DNA from: Pseudoscleropodium purum
Taxonomy: Eukaryota; Streptophyta; Bryopsida; Hypnales; Brachytheciaceae
DNA length: 64,000 nt
Assembly: GCA_963969395.1 (NCBI GenBank)
Contig: OZ017805.1
Location: forward strand, 7,192,001-7,256,000
Direction of reading: 5' to 3'
The number at the start of each line of letters is the position of its first letter. The stretch's first letter is position 1. The notes beneath the pieces are model-generated. The model had not been told where the DNA came from. It made no database searches and saw only the letters and a list, made by a program, of their open reading frames with translations. This document shows positions 22,068 through 34,712 of this stretch, in pieces. A program made the position numbers and the translations under genes.

Positions 22068-25000
22068 TGTAGGAGCACGGAAACTCAACCCGGATAGGAT
22101 TAGTCTAGAATAGAGTTAGATAGACTTACAATTTTTTATTTATTTTTTGTAACTTATAGGGATTCCTGCTCCCTTAAAACTATTATGGAAATAGTCAGTT
22201 TTTGGATTGCTAGAATTGTTATTAGCATTATGGTAACGGATTTGAGACGGATCCGGAATCCGAGAAAAGTTACGGATCTAGGAAACCTACATTCTAGAAA
22301 TCTAGCCTAAGAAACTAGGGGACCGTTATGGAAACGGTCTTCTTCCTGTTTCCTACCGAGAACTATCGACCGTGCGATGGGTACTTAAACCCACCACCAC
22401 TTCACTTTTCTCCCTTTCTAGTTGTTGAACCTCGTGGATGTATAGTTCAGAGAAAGAATGGTGAGTTAGCGACCGTGATAAGGAGAGGACAAAAAGGTCG
22501 ATGCCGTTTGCACCGGTTTAGGTTGTCAAGTGTCGGTGATTCATGGTGATGATTGGTGATTTGTTTGCACAAAAATTTGTAGTGGCAGCCTGGATGGTCT
22601 GTCCGGTCATTCCTTTCAATCTAGCCCACTCAACGCAACTAGAAGAGGACCTCATGTATATCAGGTGCATCAAATTGTTAGATAGACTATAGAGTATGAA
22701 GAACGAAGAGATGATCCAAAATTTCAATTATGGAATTTTAAACCAGTTTGAGTTGATGATGAGGGATCGACCCATAGTGTGGATGGAAGACATCTGGGCG
22801 GATGTGTAGTCGTTTGAGAAGAGTGGACTTAGGTTAGCCGGAAGGTTAGATAAGTACGTGATTGGAAAGTTCCAGAATTTGGCTCACACCAAGGAGGGTT
22901 TTGCTATTAGTGACATAGGGATGAGGGGCATAGAAAGGAACTATAATTTCTAATTTCGATTCTATATCCAGAAAAGCCTACCTGGATTACAGTCACGGTG
23001 GCTAACAACATCTTTGGGGCCTTAGAGGACCGGATTGTGCATTGGGGAAGAGTGATTTAGGGTGTAGTTGCTAAACTAGTTGATCATGTGGCCAATGTAG
23101 GGCATAATCTTATCACCTCGTACTTCTTCCACCTCTACCATCACAAGGAGGTTTTGAGTGGGTAGGAAACAATCCAGTACAACACAGGGTCGAGATTCTG
23201 AAGTACAGACTAATGAATGAGTCCGAGAAAGAAGAGAAGGAATCCAAAGAAAGATGATAACTAGAAGAAGAAGAGTTGGTGGACTGAAAGCGATGGAAGT
23301 CCATGGATCCAGCTCCATGAGAGAAGGTGCCAATAGTGGATCAAGGAGAGTTGAGCCAACTTCCGAATTAGTTAGAAGAGTTTGACTTCTTCGATTCTGG
23401 ATTCCAATGGATGCAGCAAGCCAAACAAATGTATGTCGATGCGGCGGACATCATATGTACTATTGCGAGAGAACTCAAAGTGGAACCGGACTAGATTTTG
23501 AACGAGATTTAGAAGTGGTTGGATCTAGAAGCAGCCAGATCTGGAGGAGTTAGAACAAAAGGCGAAGTAGATTTGGAAACTGGAAGAAGAAGAACTTGAC
23601 CTCAAATCCTAGTTGGACTGGACGGAACAGAAGCTCAACATCGTGAGGCAAAGGGAAACGAATGCCCTTTGACTTGTCCACGACTTGAAGGAATGGGTCA
23701 AGATGCTAGAGCATATGGCGATCAGATCCAATCTGTACAACAACTGGATGAAAAAGGGAGGCTACCAAACGGATATAAGATGGTACAAATTTTGGTTGAC
23801 TATGAGGCCTAGATGGCAATTATCCTAAAGGACATGCACAAGTTGTTAAGACACTTGGATCTAGATAAAGCCCTAAACTTAGCAAAGTTTCCAAAAGTCC
23901 CCAAAGATATATTCTAAGGTACTTTGGCTAAATAGACTTTGGCTTGTCAAACCCTGATTCGATTGGCAGCTAGTGATATGGTTCGGCCACAACTAGATGG
24001 ACTGAAGGCTATTTTGACTCCATCTATAGGTATGGAAGTGGGTCACATGTAGACACTATTAGGTTAGGCGATACCAAAGCCGGAGAAGAAGCCAAAGAAG
24101 AACCTATTCTGGTACAATAAGAACTTCATGTCCCAACTCTTCTACCATTTGAATAGATTGTAGTCGGAAAGACCAAGAAAGCAAGACTAAAAGTTCGAGG
24201 GAACCTCAATGATTGGATGGGTGTCTTAGAAAATCCAGTTTACTCTCGTCTGGAAGACTTTGCACACATGCAATTGGAGTCTCCCAAGCAAGATCATATG
24301 GAGATCGAGCTAAGTGACTTGGAATACACAAAGAAGCTAGAGATTACAAAGATCAAGGAATTGGAAGATGATGTGTTGAAATCCGAATTTGAAGAAGAGA
24401 CAGAATCTAAAGACTCACCTCCGGAAATTCAATAGAAATCTTAGACTTGACCAACAGCAAAGAATACAATGGTAAAGGTTTCAGTGAAGACACCAGGAAG
24501 TCAAAGCGAGAGTAGTACGAAGAAGGCATGGTGGGATAGGTAGATAGTAGGCAATTAGTTAAGATTTTTATTTTTAGATTCTAGAATGGGTTTTCTAAGC
24601 GTGGGCCCCAAATTCTAGATTTCTAAGGACAGTGGGCTGTGAACTTTTTGGATAGTCTAGGATATTCATTGTATGGTTGCCTTGATTCCTGAGGTGCCTT
24701 CTTGGCTTTTGGGGCATTGACTTTGGTTTTGGTTTTTAAAGGTGGGCAGGTTTGTTGCCCTCTTGTTCTATCCTAGCAATTATTCTATTGTATTTCATTC
24801 CCTTTTGTAGTTTGAGGCACTAATTGGACATTCTAGCTCCAACATCTATGTACGGATTGTGTTTGTTTGTTGGAGGTTTGAGATGTGAAAAGGACAAGTG
24901 AGGAGGAATCCATATTTTTGGACAACTGGGTCAGATTGAAAGAATACTATTGTAATAGTATTGGATTTGTGATTGAAGAGCTACGCATGGTGCCTGTGAA

Positions 25001-25652
25001 CTATCAAAATAGTAATCGGGTTCAGCTAAAGAGTGGTGTGAGTGTAGGTTCGAAATCGTGTTTGATTCCATGCATAAATTAGTGACCGTCAATGGAAACT
25101 TCCACTCATAGGAAGGTTTGCCAACCTTAGAATCCGTCTAAACATTTAGAAAGACTACTCCTTGTCGATTTCTGATGTTTGTGATCTATCGTTGTAGTTG
25201 AGGGGAGTGTGCAAAGTCCTAAGTGACCTGCTTGCCAAATAGGCCATCTGGAAAGTTATGAAGATCCAAATCTTCCTTCTTTGCTACAAGACCTTGATTA
25301 CTTGGGTGTTTTGTGTGTTTCAGTCAATTTAGTAAGTGTGAGAGACTAGAGTGGTGAAGTCCTTACTCCTTGAAAGATCAACAACAGATCCTCTGATGGA
25401 AAATCAAAGGAATTGAAAACTAGTACTTTGGAGAGACATAATCGGAAACTGAGTGAAGCTGGATGTGGATTGAAATCCAAATAGGAGTTAAATCTGGAAA
25501 AAAAGAGGAAGAGAATAGTTAGAAGAGGAGAAAGAGACCATCTGGATATTAAAGTTTGGAAGTACATCTGGAATTCTCTAGGACGATAATCCGTGTCATC
25601 TTACCAAATTTTTGTGTGTAAAGATACTTACACCTAGATTGCGCATACGACA
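22068..25652 (+). mobile_element. TG...CA element with 5-bp target duplication (older copy, plus)
   Basis: Starts TGTAGGAGCACGG and ends GCGCATACGACA, flanked by CCATT and CCATC. At 3585 bp it is close in length to the minus copy at 33108-40235 once nested insertions are removed. It encodes a broken relative of the 554-codon protein (22560-24435), then a non-coding 3' kilobase. I see no internal long terminal repeats, reverse transcriptase or integrase. Confidence 0.65.
22560..24435 (+). pseudogene. Decayed relative of the 554-codon element protein
   Basis: Recognisable fragments are a GRLDKYVIGKF-like stretch, HTKEGFAISD, the FGALEDRIVHWGRVI region, FFHLYHHKEVL and an acidic C-terminal region (KELEDDVLKSEFEEETESKD). 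They occur in the same order as in the intact protein at 34713-36377. Many stops and shifts. Confidence 0.6.
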
Positions 25653-25880
25653 CCATCAAATCAATCAAACTCTTAAAATCTCAAAGAAATCATAGACTAA
25701 TAATTTTCCAACTTGAATTGATACGATAGGCACTCCACATGTTCGGCCATCAATTCATCAAGGCTCTAAAAATTCCCAAAGAAATGATAGACTTATAGTA
25801 TTAATAATTTCTAAAACTTTTAATTTGCTAAGATAGGTACACTTTAAATCAAGCCATTAAATATATAGAGCCACCAAATT
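25653..25880. repeat. Tandem repeat of about 90-100 bp, right part
   Basis: Continues the array of 21871-22067, with GCCATCAAATCA-like and AGAAATCATAGAC-like motifs repeated about twice. Confidence 0.5.
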
Positions 25881-27290
25881 CTCTCTAATACTTCACTCTA
25901 ATTATTGCTCATACCATCTACTAAAACTTGCTAATAGCATAGTTTAGTAACCCCAAAAGAAATAGTCATGAACTTGGAGTAAGTTGTCATGGTGAATTTA
26001 CTAAAGAAGTTGTGAACCTCACCTACACCCATACAATCCAACAAACATGTAGTTGGTCAGAATTGGACATGCAAGGTGTCTATAGTTCACTACAATGTGT
26101 CATTACAATCATAATAGAAAAAACATCAAGTAGTTCAGAACCTCACACAAGTAAATGAATAGTGAAATAGTCACAAATTGTGAGTCACAGAAGACTTGTG
26201 AAGATGCCATCTCTCTCCTCACACTCATAGTCATTTCTAAAACTTCCTTGTAACACAAATCACCATTCACCATGCACTTGTGCAAGATGCTAGAGATAAA
26301 TTTCATCTAGGTATTTATACTTCTTTACCTTGGCAACCAAGTAAAAATGCCTTGGGAACTCGAGCAAAACCTAATCTGGGAACCCTAAAATTAAGCCTAG
26401 GGTTTCAAGGACATAGTCAAGTTAAATCCTCATGTTCTAGAATGCCATTTTAATTAATGGGTTCACATCCCCGTGGTCAAATATAACCCATAAATTTTCA
26501 AATGATCATCACTATCCATCACCATGGTATGGAACAAACATGTGAAGATTTGAATATGTCAAAGTTGACAATTCATGCGGGGCTAGTCAAATCGAAGCTT
26601 CTAGATCCAACTTGTCATACACATGGTTACAATTGATTTGTATTTCACATGGCATGATTGAATTAGGAAAATTCCATATAACCATGGTACATCTTCTTGA
26701 TGTCACACATCCAAGGTTAAAAAATGGCTATGGTACGTAATGATATTTAAATCACAAAAATTACTACCATTGTTTTCTGATAATTGGAAAAGAGACATAT
26801 GGCTATTTTTTCAACTAAAGAGAGACATGTATTAGAAGGATGAGAAGGAGGGTAGGACTAACAGACCTTTAATGGTGAATAAAAAACTTACCTATTTTTA
26901 AGATCTTAAATTCATAAAGTCCTTTAAAAACCAGACCATTAAAAAATGGTGATTGTATAAGTCAAACCTACTAAATTTTTGCAAGTATAAAACAACCCAA
27001 GAAAAATACCAATAGGCTATAAAATTGCTTTCAAATATTTAAATGGAACATCCGTCCAATAACTATCATACATTTTTCCAAAGGGGTATCCATCCACCCA
27101 AGCCTTTGTCAAAAATTATCTATGAACTACAAAAAGTGACTAAGGGTTTAGGATTTACGGTTTAGATTTTATGATCAAAATGTTTAAAAAATGAAGGATA
27201 CATTGGTCTTCATTAATTATTGATACATTGGGTGCTTATCAATTGAATGTTATCACCATTTTGCAACATTAGGGGAACATTGGATGCTAC
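25881..27290. other. Non-coding insertion remainder and spacer, copy 2
   Basis: Up to about 27150 this has no counterpart in copies 1 and 3. The last part resembles 11460-11640 of copy 1. No gene recognised. Confidence 0.4.
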
Positions 27291-27294
27291 AGTT

Positions 27295-27691
27295 GACAAC
27301 TGGGCAGACGGTGTCAGGGTGGTGGTTGCTCATGCGTCAGAGGCAGTCATCGTGGCAGACAATCATGCGGCTATTTGTTTGAGTAGTCACCACTTATTAG
27401 CACGGTAGACAAGCGAACACTATTGACAAGCAGATGTGGACTATGACCTAGGCAAACGGACGGCGCTTGCAAATGGAACCTAGGTGGGTAGATGGCCTTG
27501 GAGTTTCAATGTAGACGCTGCCCGAGGGTGAATAGGTTCTTGGACAGGGTGGACGACGAGGTCTGTGTATGCTGCCGAAGCAAATCACATCAATCCAGAT
27601 GATGGATAGCAAGTTTAGGGCTGTTGCACGCGATCTGAGGCAAGTCAAGTGGCGGATGTTGTCTAGATTTGGCAACTGATGGCTATAAAGG
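27295..27691 (+). promoter_or_regulatory. Gene C promoter block, copy 2
   Basis: Partly decayed GGACGG/GGGTGGAC units ending in GGCTATAAAGG (27681-27691), about 230 bp before the gene C ATG. The sequence after the box (TCTCACTTCAATTC) matches copy 1, marking a conserved 5' UTR. Confidence 0.6.
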
Positions 27692-27915
27692 AGGAGCGCC
27701 TCTTCATATTTTCTCACTTCAATTCTTCTTCGGTGCAAAATTGGATGTACTATTCTTGCTTAAAGTGCCAATTGTTCTTACATGGTAGAGAATTGGGATC
27801 CACTATCTTTTGTTACTAGTTCACAATTATAGGTTCATTGAGGTGTGTACTTTTTATGACTGTCATGTGCAAAATTCATTTCATTTAAATTAGTTATAAA
27901 TTCCAATCGGCAATC

Positions 27916-30900
27916 ATGAGTGGTGAAGGTGGTCAAAGTATTGATGGCATGACTTCAAGTACTGAAGCTAAAAAGAAGGCCAAAACAAAGGGGGCTACAC
28001 ATAGGTTTCACTTTGACATTTTAGATGATCCTAAGATCAAAGTGGAGAGCAGTTGGAAGAAGAAGGAAGTGGAGTATTGGACATCAAGAATGTGCAGGCA
28101 CTATGTCAAAATGTACCACATTGACAAATGTGGCCTTAGGACTCACATGAGATTATACATGGAATTATTCTTGTAAGCCATGGAATTGTAACAACAAGCA
28201 TTTTATGCATCGGTCCTATGAGGTGTGGCAAGCCTTATTTGGAGATAAGCCAAGGAGTAAGGGCTATATTAATTATAGTGTGGTGTATATGGTCTATGCC
28301 AAACTTATATTGGGCCGCAAGGTGGATTGGAGCATGTTTCCAACAACAACACAATGCCCACTTTTGCTTGAAGTCAATCAAAAAGATATTCTTGATTTGT
28401 ACAATTTAGAGGGAGAAACGGAAAAAATATTAAAAAATACTGTAAAGGTTAAAATAGAGATCTAGGAGAACACATCGGATGCTGAACAATTACATTTTGT
28501 ACAATCCCCAACAAAAGCGATCAATAGCTCCTCGAAAAGTGTGGAGGGCGAGGTCTTTTTAACTACTCCAACATATTTGATATCCATACCAAATGTTCCT
28601 ACACTGATGCAAATCAATGGTGCAAATAAACGCAATGTTTGCAAAGAATGTGGGGAACCTTTGAAAACTAAAGAAGAAGTTGCCACGGAGAAAGTGACAA
28701 AGGCTAATGCTATAATTGATAGTCTTATAGACAACAATTGTTTTGACAATCTGATGTATAAATTCCAAAGTCCACATGGGGCAAAGGAGTCTAGTCCACC
28801 ATTAAAATTTAAAAAAAAAGTGCATACCCCTTGTGGAAATGGAGTGTAGATGGACAACATGTTAATATGGAGTGCTTATTGTAGAGACAATCGTAAGGAG
28901 TTTCTATATTTAGCATCTTTATTGACTTCTAACCATGAGATCTTGCGTTGCATGTCCAATCCAAAGCAATTGAAAGATCTTTTGAAGCTCTCACTTCAGT
29001 TTGTTGAATATCATGAAGAAATAGGTGGATTGGATGTCAATAATGAGACTGGTAGTTCAAGTTCATCTGTCCATAGCACCAATATTGAACATGTACTGAG
29101 AACAGTTCTCCAGTTGACAAAGTCATCTAAATTTATAGCTTCATGTTTTCCCACATTTTTCCATTTGGCTCAAGAATGTAGCCGAATTACACCAGAGTTG
29201 TTGAAGGGTGCCTTAGCATTCCAAAATCTCACAAAGACTTTCATACCACTTTACAAAGAAAGAAACTCTTGCATCAATTTGTTGATGACCTACAAGGAAA
29301 AAATCATTCAACTTACAAAATAGTTTGAAGACTTTGAAAGAAGGTGGGAAGACTTGAAACAAAAATTAAAGACTTTGAAGCATGATGTAGAGCATCTGAA
29401 TCAACAGTCATTGAGGCAAACGGAGGACTCAAAGAGGATGCTGAAGCACATTGTTAAATTGAAGACTGCCTTGAAAAATCCAACCAATGTTGCAATCACA
29501 CCTTTGAAACTACTGGAAGTGGAAGAGAGTGATGACAAGCTCTCTCTTCCTTTTGATAAGGCCATAGCAATTGACAAGCCCGATATGATGAATGTAGAAG
29601 AAAAACATAACATGAGTAGATGGGAAGTGCCAATACAATTGTCTATTGGAAAGCCTACATCAACTTGCATGAATGCCTCCATGCAAACCAAAGGCTAAGA
29701 GTTTGAAAAGTTAAAGCATAAATTGGAGGAGGCAATTCAAGCAAAGGTTTTTTTGAATCGGAGTTAAAATGATTGCAATGTAGCTTGGATATGGAGAAAT
29801 ACATGCCTCCTAGCAGCTTAGAATTTCAATGGTTAGCATAGATACAAAAATTCTAAGACAGACGCATTGTAGTATCCTAAGAAATGGCAAGTCTTCAAAA
29901 ATTGGCAATGGATTCAATTGAAGAGTGCGCTGCCATTGGGAGTTCTTTGAGTCGATTCAAGACTATGTTTGATCAACATCCACATAAAGAACATACTGAG
30001 ACTACATGTTGGGGAGACATGGATGCCATGTTTGAGCAGTTGAACCACACCAAGAAGGAGCGAGGTACACACATCAATTGGGCCTTAGAAGTAGAGGAAG
30101 GATGGATTCCTCACAATACAATTTTAGCACACATCAAGGAGAAAGACAAAATTGTAGTGCATGCTTGTGATCTAGCCTTGGAAATTTTGGAGGGTTCTTG
30201 TAGCCTTTGTCAAGGCCCCTTTGGACTTGAAGAGGCCGTAACTATGGGTCAATGTTGCCACACCTTCCATACTACTTGCATTGTGATAGCATCGCTTGTT
30301 TGTTCCATTTGTGCTGAGTGTTGTTTTCCATTGAGTCTTAGGTTCTACAAAATGTTTGAGATCTTGGAAGGTATGCCTTCCAACATAAATGCAATTGTTG
30401 GACCCTTCAACTTAATCAAGGACCATTCAAATTTTAGAATTACTTGCATTAGGGAAAGCCCCTCATGTGGGATTCAAATGAACAGAGGCATGGACTATAT
30501 GAGCAATCCCAACAACAAAAGGATCTCTTTGTATGGATGACTCAAAATAGAGAGGTGGAATTGCGGGCTCAAGGTATCGAAGATGACGCAGCCTGTAAAT
30601 TGTTTTGTCGCAATATGGGGAGACATTGGAGTGTGCAATACCAGAAGTATTTTCGTTTTTTAGAAAAGGAAGTGTTGAAAGGGGAAGTTGGGTGGAGGTA
30701 AAGCATGCAAAAGAGTTCAAATAAGCAATATGGGGCATATGATCACACTCTGGTAGGCATGGCCCTTTTGTTGTTGAAATTGGAAAAAGTTGTAAAAGTT
30801 TGTGCTTTTGTCAAAATAGATAGACAAATAAACACAGGACATTCATTTGTAGAAATTCATTTGTAGACAATGACATTTGGTAGGCAAATTGGTGAGATCA

Positions 30901-31260
30901 TAGGACAATAGAAGGCCTCCCTATTGGATGGAGATTGCCTCAGTGCATGGTACGACAAAGGAGATGACGAAGTAGTTCAAGCAATGATAGATTGAGTGGA
31001 TAGTAACTTGAAAGCCTTGAAAGCAAATGAAGTCAATTTATCACCGAAGAGAAAAAAAAAGGAAGCTTGAAGACGAGGATGACTTTTCTCCGGAAACCAA
31101 ACAACAATTTTATAAGGTAGACATAAAAGTTGAATCTGGAGGGCCAATAGTCCATGAAAGCCAGCAACACCAAACTCGTCAAAGAAGTGCTAAACTCTTT
31201 AGTAAAGGAGGTTCCTCTTGTGTTTCGAGAGAAGGTAGTGTTGATTCCGATGGAAAATAA
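27916..31260 (+). pseudogene. Gene C, copy 2 (diverged)
   Basis: MSGEGGQSIDG start. The B-like module is open where copy 1 has TAA (TSRMCRHYVKMYHIDK). The coiled-coil region begins SNPKQLKDLLKLSLQF. The RING-H2-like domain near 30196-30330 keeps all eight ligands: CSLC, then QCCHTFHTTC, then CAEC. A later segment has MTQNREVELRAQGIEDDAA and a Lys-rich tail. Stops near 28463, 28848, 29322 and 29697 plus frame changes make this copy dead too. Because its lesions differ from those of copy 1, the two copies independently support one ancestral ORF of roughly 1100 codons. Confidence 0.65.
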
Positions 31261-31838
31261 GATTAGAAGTGAACTTTTTTTCTATGAAGGTAGAATAATG
31301 GATTTTTTTAATGCAATGCTTCTTCCATTTGTTCAAAGAAAGAAAAAGATAGAATAATGTAAAGTGTTTTGATCTTCAAAGGATTGAGTAGTATTAAGTA
31401 ATTGTATTGAAGGTATGTTTTGATTTGCTTAAAAAATATATTTATCTCTGAATCTTTACTTATTTATGCATGCACGCATTCATTTATTATTATGTATCTT
31501 GAAAATTACCTAAAATATTGTGAACATTGTGAATTTGCTTTTGAACATTTTTTATTTGTTTTTAAATTGAAGTAAACTATGAACTTGTCACTATGGGCAC
31601 ATTGATAGGGGATTTTTCTCCTTGGTATAGTGTGCTGCAACAAAGTAAGGTACGGTATAGAGCTTGCAAGTTGGTGTATACCAAGAAGCCTAATTCTATG
31701 TTGAGCCACTTAGGGTATCTCGGCCCAATAGGTATACATGATACATAGGTCATTCTTTGTATACGATTGACAATGGAAGTTTGAAGTGCGTTTCTTTGTT
31801 GCGAAGGAATTTTTCCAAACCGTATTGTAATCGACAAT
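31261..31838. other. Non-coding stretch upstream of the hAT transposase pseudogene
   Basis: AT-rich, with no GGACGG block, unlike the regions ahead of genes A, B and C. No gene seen. Confidence 0.4.
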
Positions 31839-34520
31839 ATGGATGGCAATCTTGCACCTATAGACCCTCAAGATTTTTTGACTGGGAGGGATACGTCACA
31901 ATCTATACACAAAGACTCATGTCCAACACCGGAAGAAATTGTATGTACAAGAACAAAAGTGACTTTCACCACAAAAGCCTTTAGTGATCGTGAAACCCCA
32001 AAGGCATCAAGTTCTAGGCCTTATAGATAAGGCAACTTAGTGAATGGGTTTGAAGAAGGTCATAAACACAAATTGAATGCAATGTGGATGAATTTTTTTA
32101 TGCAGTGAATATACCATTTTTCATAGCTCGAAATTTAACCTTTAAAGAAGTAGTGAAGAAAACAACTAAGTTTGGTAGGCCCTACACTCTGCCATTATAC
32201 TACGACCTTTGATATAAACTGTTCAATGAGGCAAAGACAAACATTCAAACATAGTTGTATACTAGAATCAAAGATAGCATTCAAAAATTTAGAGCAACAT
32301 TGTCTATTGATGGATGAAGTTGAGTGATAAATTGGCTCTTAATCAATGCCATGCTCGTATCTTCCACAAGTGAGGAATTTCTTGAATCAATGAACACAAG
32401 TGGATTTGAAAAGAATGGAGAGTACTTAGCAATTGTGTTGGAAAAGTTCATAGAATAAGTGGGTGCCAAAAAGCTGATGTAAATAACTACAGATAACGCT
32501 CCTATAAATACACTAGCATGGAATTTGATATATGCTAAATACTCTCATATTTTTTACCAAGAATGCGTGGTGCACGCATTAAATTTATTGTTGAAGGATT
32601 AGGCAAGACAACCATGGATTGCAAAAAAAATAGACCAAGGCCATATTGTAATGAAATTTATCAGGAAGAAACATATGCCGCTTACTGTGTTGTAAAAGTA
32701 TTTGCCGAATCTTAGTTTGTTGATGTCAAGGATATAAGATTTGCTTCTAAATTCATCATGATGTACCACTTGATGAAGCTAAAAGGAGCACTAGAACAAA
32801 CAATGGTGGATCCCCAATGGACAAAATACATAAATACTCTAAAGGACAAATGTACTAGCAAAATCAAATATAGAATTGTTGCCAAAGTGGTAAGAGAGAC
32901 TATTCAAAATGACCACTTCTAGAACTGTTACATCAATTTCATAAACATGGTTGAACCAATTGAATGTACACGACATGATTAGAATTCAAAATCGCCATAC
33001 ATGGGGAAGGTGTTGCATATCATGAGGAAGTTACAAAAACATATATACACATTAAAAAGGCCGCCTTTTAATTTGTGTAAAGTGCGAGCAACTCTATTAG
33101 AACAATCTATCACACGTGCAGTCTAGGTGTAAGTATCTTTACACACAAAAACGTGGTAAGATGACACGAATTATCATCCCAGGGATTTTCAAATGTTCTT
33201 CCAAACTTTAGTTTCCAAATGATCTTTTTCTTCTCTTCCAACTACTTTCTTCCGTTCATTTTCCGGAACCAACTACTATCCAGATTCCAATCCAAATTTG
33301 GTATCACCTGGTTTCCGGTTACCTCTCTCAATACACTGGTTTTCAATTCCTCTATTTTACCATTAGAGGGTTTACTATTGATCTTTTGAAGAATAGGGAC
33401 TTCACCACTCTAGTCTATTCACTACACAAATAAAAACAAACAAACAAACACCCAAGTACTTAAGGTGTTATAGCACAAAGAGTAGATCCGGATCCTCACA
33501 ACATTTTGGATGGCCGATCTGAAATGCAAGTCACTCAAGATTACGTTCATTCTTCCTTACTACAACGACAGATTTCAGGCATTCGGAGCTGACAAGGGGG
33601 ATAATTTTTCTAGGTATAAGACAGATCCCAAGGTTGGTAGACCTTTTGGTGAGTGGGAGTTTCTTTTGGCAGTCGCTAATCTCCGCACAAAATCGTTTCC
33701 AATTCCGGATCTACACTCACATCACTCTTTACTAAAAATTGGATTACGGTTCCAGTAGTTCAAAGCCACTACGTGCAGCTCTTTTGTCACAAGTCTAATA
33801 CTATTACAATAGTACTCCCTCAATCCGATCCAGTTATCCAAAATCCGGATTCTTCCTCACCCGTCCTTTTCATATCTCAACACTTTAAGTAACAAAACAA
33901 TACAATCCGGATACTTGGTTAGAGCCAGAATATTCACCAAGTGACTCAAATTAAAGAAGGGAATGGAATACAACAAAATAATCTCTAGAATGGAATGAAA
34001 AGGCAACAAACTTGACCGCCTTTAAAAACCAAAACCAAAACCAAAGTCAATGCCTAAAAAGCCAAAAAGGCACCTTGGAAATCAAGGCAACCAACTAGTG
34101 AACAACTTAGAATATCCGGACCGTTCATAGCCCAACTTTCCTTACAAATCCGGAACCCCTAAAACTATCTAGAATTCGAACCCACGCTTAGAAATCCCGT
34201 TCCAGAATGAAAATCCTACCTAACTATTTGCACTCTATCTATCCCACTGTCGCAGCTTAGAATTTTGATTTTCTTAGTATACACCAAAATAGGAACGGAA
34301 ACTAGTCATTAAGGAACCGGATCCGATTAGGTGGGGAAGGAAAACTCAGAATTAGCACGGAACGTGAAGTAGTGGGCCTCTTGGATCTAATCCGGTCAGG
34401 AGTAAGTAACGACGGAAACGGAATGCAACACGGATTAGGTCTAGGACCGGATGATGATGATGAACCGGATTATGATGGTAAACCGGATTCATGATGACAA
34501 ACCGGAAAGGGTCCAGGGAC

Positions 34521-34712
34521 TATATAAGGAGGAGCTTTCACTGTTGCACCCCCTTTTAGAAACTCGACCTTGAGCGCGCGCGGTTGAGTTTTTGTCGTTT
34601 GTGCGTTTGTGCGTCTGTACGTTTGTGTTTTGTCTGTTTTGCTTCCGGTTGAGATCGGAGAGAGGAAGTGAGGAACGGGACGTGCGGCTAGGAGAGAGTG
34701 AGGTAGTTTCGA
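34521..34712 (+). promoter_or_regulatory. Promoter and leader of the 554-codon ORF
   Basis: TATATAAGGA at 34521-34530 is followed by a roughly 185-bp leader with repeated GTGCGTTTGTG-like units (34600-34630) before the ATG at 34713. Upstream lie several ACCGGATTATGATG/ACCGGATTCATGATG repeats (34440-34510) that could be regulatory. Confidence 0.5.
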
